64,000 nt of DNA from CAVSRC01 sp963798195 (GTDB lineage Bacteria; Pseudomonadota; Alphaproteobacteria; Rhizobiales; Kaistiaceae): positions 62,001 to 126,000 of the forward strand of contig CAWCSF010000002.1 of assembly GCA_963798195.1 (NCBI GenBank), written 5' to 3'. The notes below the pieces were generated by a model that did no database searches, was not told the DNA's origin, and worked only from the letters and a program-made list of their open reading frames with translations. Of the stretch, positions 6,874 through 16,052 are shown in pieces. The position numbers and the translations under genes were made by a program. Within the stretch, counting starts at the first letter, position 1. Each line of letters begins with the position of its first letter.

Positions 6874-9639
6874 TCAGGCCGGCAGGCCCAGCATGTCGCG
6901 CACCGGCTTCAGCGCCGGGTCCTTGCCGCTGACGATTTTCGCGTCGGAGAACACGGGCGGATGCGGGGGTGGCGGCGGAGGCGCTGCTGCCGCGGCTGCC
7001 TTGGCCGCCGCGGACCTTGGCGCCGCCGGTGGCGGTGGTGACGGCAGCGGCGCAAAGACCGCGGACGCGCCGGTGCCCGCCGAGGAGTCGGTGTGGACAA
7101 CGACGTCGTCGGAGCCGGTCAGGAACCCGTGGATCGCGTGGAAGCCAAGCGCGCGGTAGACCTCGAACTGCTCCTCGTTGAAAAACTGATCGCCCGTCGA
7201 CTCGTGCGGGTAATCCGGAAAGCGACGCGCATAGTCGCGGATGTAGTCGTTCTCGTCGCCCGTCAGCGTCGGCTTGACGTAGACGAGATAGCCGACATTG
7301 CCGCTGCCGTAGTCGATCTTGCCGATGGCGACATGCGGACCGCAGGTCGGCTTGCGGTCGATGGTCGGCTTTTTCGTCGATCCCACGCCCATCCAGTCGC
7401 GTGCAGTTTCGGCGATGGCCTGCCAAGGCAGACTGATGCGCACGCCGAGATCGATGCGGGCAAACCGCTGCACCGCCATCAGCGAGGGGTAGCGCATCTC
7501 GGCGTCGTTGTCGCAGTCGACCGCGATGATCAGCCGGCACTTCCGCCGCAGCAGTTCGTAGATGCCGAGATTCTCGATATGGCCACCGTCGGTGATGTAG
7601 ACGTTCTCGCTTTTCTCATCGAGCGAACCCGCGATTTCCGACCACAGGAAGTAGGGAGAGGCGCGCAGCACATCACCGGTCTGCGGCCGCTTGTGGATGA
7701 CGTAGGGGTTCTTCATCCAGTAGCCGAGGCGAATATTGAGCAGCGCCAAAGTCGGGGTCAGCGCACGGATCGACCGTGAGCCCATGTTGGACGAGGCAGC
7801 CGCGCCCGAGACCGCGATGGCGGTCGCCAGGTCAAGACCGGGCGACAGGCGCTGCATCACCTCGGTCGGCTCGTAGCCGGTGGCGTAGCTGCCGACGTAG
7901 TTCCGCGAGAAGAGGAAGAAATCTGCGTTGCGGCCGCGGCGATTGGCGAAGTCCGATCCCTGCAGGTTCAGGGTCGCGCAGACCAGATGATACGGCGCAT
8001 CCGGAGTCATCTCGGTCAGCAGAAAATTATCCAGCGGCACGAAGTCGCGATTGCCGGTGATGTCGCCGTCCGCCATCCGCTTGCGCGGATCGAACAGGAA
8101 CGCCTTGCTGATGCGGTCTCGGTAAAGCCGGTGGAGCGAGTTGGCGTTGGGCGCGAGATCCCACCCGAACGCCAGCAGGATGAGCCCTGCGAAAAGATAG
8201 AACCAGAACGCGCCGGTGGAGTTCCGGTTGGGCCACGTGAGGCCGGCCGCGCGCAGTTCCGTCCACACCGCCGCAAGCGGGGCCGGAGCATGGTCCATGG
8301 GACCGAGCGGCGTGACATTCGTGGTCGGGCACGGCTGTGGCGCACCGGCCAGCTTGCCGGTCAACGCTCCGCTGCGGTCGCCGGCACTCACGTCGAGAGT
8401 GAAGTCGCCGGTGACGGACTGGCACTCGACCTTGACCGATTGCGGCACATCGTTGGCGATGCCCCAGAAGGACAGGTAGAGACAACCGGCCCAGATCAGC
8501 ACCGGCAGGAACAGGCCGGCGATCCACACCGCCGCGCGCGCCGCAAGGCCGAGCAGCTTCGTCCGCAGCTTCGACTCGGTCTTGCCGGTCTCGATGGCCT
8601 GGCCGAACTGGCGGCTGAAGAGCGCGACCGCAGCCCAGATCGGCGCGGCCAGCGCGACCAGCGCCTTGACCCATCCATTTGCCACCGAGAACAGCAGCCC
8701 GCCCGACCCGGTGCCGCCGGCGGCCGCGGCGTCGGCCGCACCGAACATGCGGTCGATAACCACCGGCTGGAGCTCGCAGAAAAACACCGCGACGATGCCG
8801 ATGAGCACGGCGGCGCCGAAGCGCGGCAACCGCGTCCGGAATTCCGCCAGATCCTGCGGCCGCAGATAGGATCGGTATATCGCCCAGCCGAAAAAGAAGA
8901 CGACCGCCAGCGGAATGAGCGCCAGCGTGATCGGAAAGTTGAAGTCCGTCACGCCGATGCCGGTCCAAGCCAGCAGGTCGAGCGTCGTCAGCCGCGAGCG
9001 GACCGGATTGAGCAGAACCGTGACCGCCGCGAAGAGCAGCATGATCGGCATCACGAAGCCGAGGTTGGCGACGAGGCCGCGCACCACGATCGCCAGCCCG
9101 GTGAGAACGTCGCGGAAGCCGAATGGAATGAGATAGTTCGAGTAATTGCGGATCTGCGACACCGACGCCGTGTCGCTGACGTCGTAGGTGGGAGGCGTCT
9201 TCGATGCGGTCGAGTTGGTGCCGAAGACGAACGCGCCTTCCGTTGCCGACATGGTCGCGGTCATCGACGCGCCGGTATAGCCGCCACCGGAAACGGTCGA
9301 CAGGTAGTCGACGGAGCGGATAACGTCCTGCTGGTTCAGCGCCTGAAGCACGCCGAGCGAGAAGGCCGCCGAGCGGATGCCGCCGCCGGACAGCGAAACG
9401 CCGACGGTCTCGACCACCGCGGCCTCGCCATGCTCGACGGTGAATTCCAGAGCGGGCCGTTTGGGCTCGGCCTGGTCAGCGCGAACCGCCGGCCGGCCGC
9501 TCAGCCGTTCGCGGCGTGCCCGAATCGCATCGAGCTCGCTCTGAATGACGTCCTGAAAGAAGTCCTGCTCGCCCGGCGGAACGTAAGGATCTTCCGCCAC
9601 GAATACCTTGCGGTCCGGGACCGCTGACTTTTTCGCCAT
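6874..9639 (-). CDS. Patatin-like phospholipase with large transmembrane insert
   Basis: This 921-residue protein has patatin hallmarks: oxyanion hole GGGIR at 85-89, candidate nucleophile Ser117 in TVSGGG, and catalytic Asp684 in ITDGGHIENLG. The nucleophile elbow is T-V-S-G-G rather than G-x-S-x-G. Between nucleophile and Asp (about 190-530) lie many hydrophobic helices, so the enzyme is predicted to sit in the membrane with its catalytic halves brought together around it. Near the C-terminus (about residues 860-900) there is a Pro/Ala-rich low-complexity tail. Family: patatin / cytosolic PLA2-like lipases, presumed phospholipid acyl hydrolase. Start ATG at 9639. It stands alone; the next gene upstream is pepF beyond a small secreted protein gene. 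Confidence 0.85.
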   Translation of the reverse strand: MAKKSAVPDRKVFVAEDPYVPPGEQDFFQDVIQSELDAIRARRERLSGRPAVRADQAEPKRPALEFTVEHGEAAVVETVGVSLSGGGIRSAAFSLGVLQALNQQDVIRSVDYLSTVSGGGYTGASMTATMSATEGAFVFGTNSTASKTPPTYDVSDTASVSQIRNYSNYLIPFGFRDVLTGLAIVVRGLVANLGFVMPIMLLFAAVTVLLNPVRSRLTTLDLLAWTGIGVTDFNFPITLALIPLAVVFFFGWAIYRSYLRPQDLAEFRTRLPRFGAAVLIGIVAVFFCELQPVVIDRMFGAADAAAAGGTGSGGLLFSVANGWVKALVALAAPIWAAVALFSRQFGQAIETGKTESKLRTKLLGLAARAAVWIAGLFLPVLIWAGCLYLSFWGIANDVPQSVKVECQSVTGDFTLDVSAGDRSGALTGKLAGAPQPCPTTNVTPLGPMDHAPAPLAAVWTELRAAGLTWPNRNSTGAFWFYLFAGLILLAFGWDLAPNANSLHRLYRDRISKAFLFDPRKRMADGDITGNRDFVPLDNFLLTEMTPDAPYHLVCATLNLQGSDFANRRGRNADFFLFSRNYVGSYATGYEPTEVMQRLSPGLDLATAIAVSGAAASSNMGSRSIRALTPTLALLNIRLGYWMKNPYVIHKRPQTGDVLRASPYFLWSEIAGSLDEKSENVYITDGGHIENLGIYELLRRKCRLIIAVDCDNDAEMRYPSLMAVQRFARIDLGVRISLPWQAIAETARDWMGVGSTKKPTIDRKPTCGPHVAIGKIDYGSGNVGYLVYVKPTLTGDENDYIRDYARRFPDYPHESTGDQFFNEEQFEVYRALGFHAIHGFLTGSDDVVVHTDSSAGTGASAVFAPLPSPPPPAAPRSAAAKAAAAAAPPPPPPHPPVFSDAKIVSGKDPALKPVRDMLGLPA

Positions 9640-9695
9640 GGCCGCCTCCCCGACAAGGCGGGGATGCTATAGGCACGCCGAGGGCGAGACAACGA

Positions 9696-10142
9696 TCAGT
9701 ATCGCGGTCCGCTCGAACGAACGCGGCCTACGATGAACAGAAGGTAGCCGCCGATGAAGAGGAAGACGACGATCCACAGCCCGTAGCCGTTGAGATAGTC
9801 CAGGATGCCGAGCGAATACGGCGGCAGCGGTTTCGGCAGCAGGCCCTGCGACTGGAAATCCGCCAGCGTCTCGGCCGGCGGCATGTCGAGGAAGCGCGCG
9901 TGGTCGGTCTGGAGCCCGAGGATGTAGCCGTCGTCGCGGACCGACATGCCGAGCAGGAAGTAGACGGTCGAGGTCTTGTAGCCGAGGAAAAGCGCCTCCC
10001 CGTCAGGCCCCTTGAGATCGACATTCTCGATCGGGTGAATCTCCTCCGCCGTGCCGAACGGCGTCCATGCCCTCGCCTCGCCGGCCAATGAGATGAAGAC
10101 GAGGACGAGGAGCAGACCGAAGCTCCGCACAATCAAACGCAA
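9696..10142 (-). CDS. Hypothetical secreted/membrane protein with C-terminal helix
   Basis: This 148-residue protein is not recognised. Residues 1-25 form a signal peptide ending near GEARA. A soluble region (about 26-115) follows, rich in Gly and Asp and including the segments ENVDLKGPDGEALFLGYKTS and YILGLQTDHARFL. A strongly hydrophobic helix (about 120-140) lies near the C-terminus, ending in basic residues, which suggests periplasmic exposure with a C-terminal anchor. The start is the TTG at 10142, supported by an AGGAGG about 10 nt upstream; no ATG is available near the signal peptide. It lies between pepF and the patatin gene on the same strand. Confidence 0.6.
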   Translation of the reverse strand: MRLIVRSFGLLLVLVFISLAGEARAWTPFGTAEEIHPIENVDLKGPDGEALFLGYKTSTVYFLLGMSVRDDGYILGLQTDHARFLDMPPAETLADFQSQGLLPKPLPPYSLGILDYLNGYGLWIVVFLFIGGYLLFIVGRVRSSGPRY

Positions 10143-10240
10143 AATCTTTCAGCCTCCTGAATTCGATCTACCCGAGCATGGCGGAGCATCCGCCAGACCG
10201 TTGTGACGCGCGTCACACGACTTCCGCAGTCAGACAACGA

Positions 10241-12076
10241 TCACGCTGCGTCGATCGCCTCGAGTTCATCGATCAGCCGCTCGATGACGCCGAGCCCCTT
10301 CTGCCAGAAGGCGGGGTCGGTTGCGTCGAGCCCGAAGGGCGCGAGCAGTTCGCCGTGATGCTTGGTGCCGCCGGCCTTGAGCATGGCAAAATATTTCTCC
10401 TGGAAGCCGGAGGCCGCCTCCTCGTAAACCGCATACAGCGAGTTCACCAGGCAATCGCCGAAGGCATAGGCGTAAACGTAAAACGGCGAATGGATGAAGT
10501 GCGGGATGTAGCTCCAGAAGGTCTCGTAGCCGGGGCCGAGCGTGATGGCGGGGCCGAGGCTTTCGCCCTGCACCGCCATCCACAGCTCACCGACCTTTTC
10601 CGACGTCAGTTCGCCGTGCCGACGTTCCAGGTGCAGGCTGCGCTCGAAGGAGTAGAACGCGATCTGCCGCACGACCGTGTTGATCATGTCCTCGACCTTG
10701 GCGGCGAGCATGGCCTTGCGCTCGCGCTGGTCCTTCGTGTCGGCAAGCAGCGTGCGGAAGGTCAGCATCTCGCCGAACACGCTCGCCGTCTCGGCCAGCG
10801 TCAGCGGCGTCTGCGCCATGAGCGCGCCCTGCGGGGCGGCGAGCACCTGATGCACGCCGTGGCCAAGCTCGTGGGCGAGCGTCATCACGTCGCGCACCTT
10901 GCCCTGGAAGTTGAGCAGCACATACGGGTGCGCCGACGGCACCGTCGGATGCGCGAAGGCGCCCGGCGCCTTGCCCGGCCGCACCGGCGCATCGATCCAG
11001 TTCTGCTCGAAGAAGCGGTCGGCGATCTCCGCCATCTCCGGCGCGAAGGCGGCGTAGGCGCGCAACACCTTTGCGCGCGCCTCCGGGAAGGTCACCGTCT
11101 GCGTCGGCCGATCGGGCAGCGGAGCGTTGCGGTCCCAATGATCGAGGGTGTCCCGGCCGAACCAGCGCGCCTTCAGCTTGTAGTAGCGGTGGGACAGGCG
11201 TGGATAGGCGGCGCGCACCGCCTCGACCAGCGCGGCGACCACTTCCGGCTCGACCCGGTTGGACAGGTGGCGCGCGTCGGCAACGTCCTTGAAGCCACGC
11301 CAGCGGTCGGAGATTTCCTTGTCCTTGGCGAGCGTGTTGGTGATCTGGGTGAACAGGCGGATGTTCTTGGTGAAGGTCGCCGCCAGCGCATCCGCCGCGG
11401 CCTTGCGCTTCTTCCCGTCGTCATCCTGAAGAAGGTTGAGTGTCGGCTCGATGGCGAGTTCCTTGCCGCCGACGGAGAAGCGGAGCGCCGACATGGTCTC
11501 GTCGAAGAGGCGGTTCCAGGCGCCATAGCCGGTCACCGACTTCTCGTGGAAGAGAAGCTCGACGCGATCCTCGAGCTGGTAGGGCTTTTCCTTGCGCACG
11601 TCCTCGATCCACGGCCGGTAATGTCCCAGCGCCGGATCGTCCATCGCCTTTTCGAGCACCTCGTCGGCGATGCGGTTGAGTTCGAGCGGGAAGAACAGAA
11701 GGTGCGCACTGGCGGTCGTGATCTTCTCCTGCACGTCGCCGTAGAACTTCGAGCGTGCCGGATCGCTCGTGTCGCCAGCGTGGAGCAGCCCGGCGAAGGA
11801 CACGATCCGCCCCATCAGCTCCTCGAGCTTCTCGAAGGCGACGACGGACTCGGCCAAAGCCGCCCCGCTCTTCCTGGCCAGTGCCTCGAGCTTGCCCTTG
11901 AACTTCTCCTCAAAGGCCACGGACTCGGTCTCCGACCGCTCAAGGTCCCGCTTCAGCGCCGGATCGCTCGTCCCGGCATAGAGGTCGTCGAGGTTCCATT
12001 CCGGCAGATCGCCGAGATCAGGCTCGGGGGCGGCAGCCGCCTCGGCCATGGAGCGGGTCAGGTCAAGACTGGTCAT
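10241..12076 (-). CDS. pepF: Oligoendopeptidase F (M3 metallopeptidase)
   Basis: The 611-residue zinc peptidase of family M3 (PepF/M3B) carries the zinc motif HELGH at residues 402-406 inside LAHELGHGVHQ, and a downstream Glu in the ETASVFGEML helix as the third ligand. The N-terminal part is the helical oligopeptidase F domain. There is no signal peptide, so it is predicted to be cytoplasmic, cleaving short oligopeptides. Length is normal for the family. It starts with ATG at 12076. A 336-bp spacer separates it from the divergent sigma-54 response regulator gene. Confidence 0.94.
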   Translation of the reverse strand: MTSLDLTRSMAEAAAAPEPDLGDLPEWNLDDLYAGTSDPALKRDLERSETESVAFEEKFKGKLEALARKSGAALAESVVAFEKLEELMGRIVSFAGLLHAGDTSDPARSKFYGDVQEKITTASAHLLFFPLELNRIADEVLEKAMDDPALGHYRPWIEDVRKEKPYQLEDRVELLFHEKSVTGYGAWNRLFDETMSALRFSVGGKELAIEPTLNLLQDDDGKKRKAAADALAATFTKNIRLFTQITNTLAKDKEISDRWRGFKDVADARHLSNRVEPEVVAALVEAVRAAYPRLSHRYYKLKARWFGRDTLDHWDRNAPLPDRPTQTVTFPEARAKVLRAYAAFAPEMAEIADRFFEQNWIDAPVRPGKAPGAFAHPTVPSAHPYVLLNFQGKVRDVMTLAHELGHGVHQVLAAPQGALMAQTPLTLAETASVFGEMLTFRTLLADTKDQRERKAMLAAKVEDMINTVVRQIAFYSFERSLHLERRHGELTSEKVGELWMAVQGESLGPAITLGPGYETFWSYIPHFIHSPFYVYAYAFGDCLVNSLYAVYEEAASGFQEKYFAMLKAGGTKHHGELLAPFGLDATDPAFWQKGLGVIERLIDELEAIDAA

Positions 12077-12412
12077 GTCGACATCCGGGATCGGGAGAGC
12101 GCCACCGAAACAGCGTGGCAGGAGTCTGTGTCAGCCAAATAGGGCGGCGGCACGGCCCGGCGCAACCCGTGCGGGCGAAGGAACTTAAGGCCGAGGGGTA
12201 AAGTCCCTGAACCTGCCGCCGCCGTTATCCCCATCCTCAACAGGCCAGCGAGGCGAACCGCGGCAGTTAAGAACCAATTAACTCGCTCGCCCGATCATCG
12301 TTCCCGGGATGGTAACCACAAGCGTTGATTCCATTGGGATTTTCGGGCGGCCGCCACCACACTTGTGCCGCTTGGAGACACTTCACCTCCGGCCGGAGAG
12401 CTAAACGCCCGC
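12077..12412. other. Divergent intergenic region pepF / response regulator
   Basis: This 336-bp gap between two divergent genes shows no convincing small gene. It contains a perfect CtrA-type box (listed separately) and short A/T-rich stretches near 12300-12350 that could hold a promoter for the response regulator. No riboswitch or small RNA fold was recognised. Confidence 0.5.
12267..12282 (+). promoter_or_regulatory. Candidate CtrA binding box (TTAA-N7-TTAAC)
   Basis: The site reads TTAA, then seven bases (GAACCAA), then TTAAC. This equals the full consensus of the alphaproteobacterial cell-cycle master regulator CtrA (TTAA-N7-TTAAC). It lies 131 bp upstream of the ATG of the sigma-54 response regulator gene and about 190 bp from the divergent pepF start. 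Such perfect sites are rare by chance in DNA this GC-rich. That CtrA controls the gene is an inference. Confidence 0.6.
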
Positions 12413-13903
12413 ATGTCGACCACCATTCTCATCGTCGACGACGACCCGGTTCAGCGGCGCCTTCTGTCGGCGGCCGTTGAGCGCATGGGTCATGCCCCGA
12501 TCGCCGTCGAAGGCGGTCAGGCCGCTCTCGACCTCCTTGCCGGTTCCGGCGGGGAAGCCGTCGCGCTCGTCGTTCTCGACCTCGTCATGCCGGATCTCGA
12601 CGGCATGGCGGTGCTGGCCAAACTCCGCGAGGCGGACCGGCAATTGCCGGTGATCGTCCAGACCGCACACGGTGGCATCGACACGGTCGTCAGCGCCATG
12701 CGCGCCGGCGCCGTCGACTTCGTGGTCAAGCCGACGTCGGCTGAGCGACTGCACGTCTCGATCGAGAACGCGCTGAAGCTCGGGGCGCTCGAAGGCGAGA
12801 TCGCCCGCATGAAGCGCGCCGCGACCGGGACCCTCACCTTCCGCGACATCATTACCCGCAGCCCCAACATGGAGCGCGTCATCCGCCTCGGCCAGCGCGC
12901 CGCCGCCTCGCAGATTCCGATCCTCATCGAGGGCGAGTCCGGCGTCGGCAAGGAACTGATTGCGCGCGCCATCCAGGGCGCCGGCGACCGCAGGTCGAAA
13001 CCGTTCGTCACCGTCAATTGCGGCGCCATCCCCGACAACCTCGTCGAGAGCATCCTGTTCGGCCACGAGAAAGGCGCCTTCACCGGCGCCGCCGACAAGC
13101 ACGTTGGCAAGTTCCGCGAGGCCCATGGCGGCACGCTCTTCCTCGACGAGGTCGGCGAGTTGCCGGCCGATGTTCAGGTCAAGCTGCTGCGGGCGCTTCA
13201 GGACGGCGAGATCGACCCGGTCGGCGCGCGCCGGCCGCTGCGCGTCGACTTCCGTCTCATCTCGGCAACCAACCGCAGCCTGATCGACCTGGTGAAGACC
13301 GGCCTCTTCCGCGAGGACCTCTACTACCGGCTCAACGTGTTCCCGATCCGGGTGCCGCCGCTCCGCGAACGGCGCGAGGACATTCCGGAACTGGTGCGTC
13401 ACTTCACGGTGCGTTTCGCCGCCGAGGAAGGAAAGACCGCGCTCCGCAGCGTATCGGCACCGGCCATCCAACTCCTCACCCGCTACGACTGGCCGGGCAA
13501 CATCCGTCAGCTCGAGAACGCTGTATTCCGCGCCGTGGTACTGGCAGACGGGCCGATCCTCACGCCCGATGAGTTTCCCCAGATCGCGGCTCAGGTTGAA
13601 GGCATGCCCGCGACGCCCCGGCCGATCGAGGCCACCATGCCGGCGCCGGCCGAACCGATCGAGCTCGACGTAGCCGGGCAGAATATCTCGCCGCAACCTG
13701 CCGGCGTGACGACCGTGGACGAAGTGGGCGATGTTCGCCCACTCGCCGAGATCGAAGCGGCCATGATCAGGCTCGCTTTGGAGCGCTATTCTGGCCGGAT
13801 GACGCTGGTTGCCCGGAAACTGGGCATCGGGCGGTCGACGCTCTACCGAAAGCTCAAGGACCTTGGCATTTCGGACACAGTCCCGGGAATTGCGGCCGAG
13901 TAG
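12413..13903 (+). CDS. Sigma-54-dependent response regulator (NtrC family)
   Basis: This 496-residue protein has three domains. The receiver (about 1-120) has phospho-acceptor Asp56 in VVLDLVMPD, the acidic triad D9-D11 and the Lys of VVKPTS. The AAA+ sigma-54 activator domain (about 150-380) has Walker A GESGVGKE, the sigma-54 contact loop GAFTGA and Walker B LFLDEVGELP. A C-terminal Fis-type helix-turn-helix includes KLGIGRSTLYRKLKDLG. It should activate RNA polymerase-sigma-54 at enhancer sites when phosphorylated. No partner histidine kinase is adjacent, so it is an orphan here. The ATG at 12413 begins the receiver; the frame is open upstream. A CtrA box lies 131 bp upstream. Confidence 0.92.
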   Translation: MSTTILIVDDDPVQRRLLSAAVERMGHAPIAVEGGQAALDLLAGSGGEAVALVVLDLVMPDLDGMAVLAKLREADRQLPVIVQTAHGGIDTVVSAMRAGAVDFVVKPTSAERLHVSIENALKLGALEGEIARMKRAATGTLTFRDIITRSPNMERVIRLGQRAAASQIPILIEGESGVGKELIARAIQGAGDRRSKPFVTVNCGAIPDNLVESILFGHEKGAFTGAADKHVGKFREAHGGTLFLDEVGELPADVQVKLLRALQDGEIDPVGARRPLRVDFRLISATNRSLIDLVKTGLFREDLYYRLNVFPIRVPPLRERREDIPELVRHFTVRFAAEEGKTALRSVSAPAIQLLTRYDWPGNIRQLENAVFRAVVLADGPILTPDEFPQIAAQVEGMPATPRPIEATMPAPAEPIELDVAGQNISPQPAGVTTVDEVGDVRPLAEIEAAMIRLALERYSGRMTLVARKLGIGRSTLYRKLKDLGISDTVPGIAAE

Positions 13904-14012
13904 GCGGTAAATTCCGCTTGATCCGACCGTCGCGCCGTTGAAATGCGACATTAATGTGTTTCATTCACCCTACACACCCGCCGTCGCCAACCCGACCACG
14001 AGGCAAATTGCC

Positions 14013-15785
14013 ATGCATGCTCGCATTTCCGCACCGCTGATCATCGGCGCAGCCACATTACTGGCGGCGACGGGAGCGATGGCAGCGCCAGCAAAGGCCG
14101 ACAAGCCGCTGGTCCTGGCGAGCTACTACACGATGGCCGACCGGGTCGTTGACCCGATGAGCGCGTCGATCCGCGCCATCCTGATCAACGCCGGCGACCA
14201 GGGCGATTTCCTCGACAAGAACAAGGTTGAAGCGCTGTCCGCGTTCTACGCCGGGCAAGGCTACGTGCCTTCGTGGATCGCAGACGGCAAGCTGAGCGCG
14301 CGCGCGCTGGCCGTGATCGCACGCATCAAAGCGGCCGACACCGACGGCCTCGATCCTTCGGCCTACCACCTGCCGCACATCCAGATCGGCCAGGCGATGC
14401 CGGCGACACTGCAGGCGCAGGCGCGCGCCGACGTGATGCTGAGCCAGGCGGTGATGGAATATGTGCGCGACGCACACTCCGGCCGTCTCGATCCGTCCGA
14501 CGTGAGTTCCAACTTCGACTACAAGCCGCACGTCGCCGATCCGGTCGAGGCGCTGACGAAGGTATCGACGGCCGAGGACGCGCCGGCGGTTCTGGCCTCT
14601 TACAACCCGAAGCGCCCGGAGTTCGTGGCGCTCCGCGAGAAGCTCGCGGAGATCAGGTCGTCTGCGGCCGAACGTCCCCCGGTTGTTCCGGCTGGCGCCA
14701 ATCTCAAGCTCGGCTCGAAGGACCCCCGCATCCTTATCCTGCGGGAAAGATTGAAGGTTTTGCCGCCGGATGAGAAGCCGGCACCCGACGTCGTCGCTCA
14801 GGAAGCCAAGCCTGACGATGCCGCCGTGACGACCGCCAGCATCACCCCGGCCGACGCCGGGGCCGCCGTTGCCACGGCGGAACCCGTGGTCGTGCCATTC
14901 GATCCGGAAGTGTTCGACGAAAGCGTCGCCGCCGCCGTGCGCACCTTCCAGGAAGGCGCCGGCCTGCGTCCCGACGGGATCGTCGGTCCGGCCACCCTGG
15001 CGCGGATGAACGCCGCCGCCGACGATCACGTCTCCACCATCGTCGCCAACATGGAACGCTGGCGCTGGATGCCGGAGGACCTCGGCAACTACTACGTCCG
15101 GGTAAACATCCCGAACTTCAATCTCGACATCTACCGCAACGGCAAGGTGTTCTACACGACACGCATCGTCGTCGGTAAGCCGCAGAACCAGACGCCGATC
15201 TTCTCCGACGAGATCGAGCACGTCATCGTCAACCCGACGTGGAACGTGCCGGCGTCGATCGCGGTCAAGGAGATGCTGCCGCAGATCCGCGCCAACCCGG
15301 GCGCGCTGAGCGGCTATCAGGTGTACGCGAACATCGGCGGGCGCTTCCGCGCCGTCGATCCGTACATGGTCGACTGGAACAACGTCGACATGCGGCGCAT
15401 CCAGATCAAGCAGCCGCCGGGCGAGCGCAACGCCCTAGGTTCGGTCAAGTTCATGTTCCCGAACCCCTACGCCGTGTACCTGCACGACACGCCCTCCAAG
15501 AGCCTGTTCCAGAAGGATTATCGCGCCTACAGCCACGGCTGCATGCGCGTGATGAACCCCTGGGAGTTCGCCGACGCGCTTCTGACCTACGATCCGAACG
15601 TCAACGCCGCCTCGATCAAGCGGCTGGTCGGAGGACGCGAACAGCAGGTCAACCTGACCCGGCACATCCCGGTCCACATCACGTATTTCACCGCGTGGGT
15701 GGATGATTCGGGCAAGCTCCAGGTCCGTGGCGACGTCTATGGGCACGATTCACGCATCGAAAAGGCCTTCGGCCTGCCCACCTGA
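14013..15785 (+). CDS. L,D-transpeptidase (YkuD) with peptidoglycan-binding domain
   Basis: The 590-residue exported enzyme has a signal peptide (1 to about 28, ending near MAAPAKA), an N-terminal helical region, a peptidoglycan-binding domain about 305-335 (AVRTFQEGAGLRPDGIVGP) and a YkuD domain about 355-540. The catalytic motif YSHGCMRV gives His508 and Cys510, with the upstream conserved His in LHDTPSKS. It resembles the large YcbB/LdtD class, which makes 3-3 cross-links in murein. A TTG 75 nt upstream also opens the frame, but the ATG at 14013 sits right at the signal peptide. It is followed on the same strand by a second cell-wall peptidase gene. Confidence 0.92.
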   Translation: MHARISAPLIIGAATLLAATGAMAAPAKADKPLVLASYYTMADRVVDPMSASIRAILINAGDQGDFLDKNKVEALSAFYAGQGYVPSWIADGKLSARALAVIARIKAADTDGLDPSAYHLPHIQIGQAMPATLQAQARADVMLSQAVMEYVRDAHSGRLDPSDVSSNFDYKPHVADPVEALTKVSTAEDAPAVLASYNPKRPEFVALREKLAEIRSSAAERPPVVPAGANLKLGSKDPRILILRERLKVLPPDEKPAPDVVAQEAKPDDAAVTTASITPADAGAAVATAEPVVVPFDPEVFDESVAAAVRTFQEGAGLRPDGIVGPATLARMNAAADDHVSTIVANMERWRWMPEDLGNYYVRVNIPNFNLDIYRNGKVFYTTRIVVGKPQNQTPIFSDEIEHVIVNPTWNVPASIAVKEMLPQIRANPGALSGYQVYANIGGRFRAVDPYMVDWNNVDMRRIQIKQPPGERNALGSVKFMFPNPYAVYLHDTPSKSLFQKDYRAYSHGCMRVMNPWEFADALLTYDPNVNAASIKRLVGGREQQVNLTRHIPVHITYFTAWVDDSGKLQVRGDVYGHDSRIEKAFGLPT

Positions 15786-16052
15786 GGCACCTAACTCCCC
15801 GAAAATACTGGGGGTTCGTCCAAAAGACGGACTTGCCCAATTGCCCAGCAAATGCCACGATCCGGACCTATGCCGGGGGTCGGAGGGATTCCCCGACGTC
15901 GTTGGGTAATTCTGGCGTGTTCTCAATCGCTTAAAGGAGCGTTTACCTTACGCTCCCAGAATGCGCTGCTTGGTAACCTGTTTTTCAGGGTGGGGACGGC
16001 GAGAGTTTTGTTCGGGCGGGGCGATCAGCATCACAGGAACGGCCTAGGCCAA

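Noticed and set aside
7987..9627. 546-codon plus-strand open frame opposite the patatin gene
   Set aside because: Composition is typical of an antisense shadow (Arg/Asp-rich) and there is no motif.
10178..12142. 654-codon plus-strand open frame opposite pepF
   Set aside because: Antisense shadow of a conserved metallopeptidase gene.
12401..13951. 516-codon minus-strand open frame opposite the response regulator
   Set aside because: Antisense shadow; the plus strand has receiver, AAA+ and Fis motifs.
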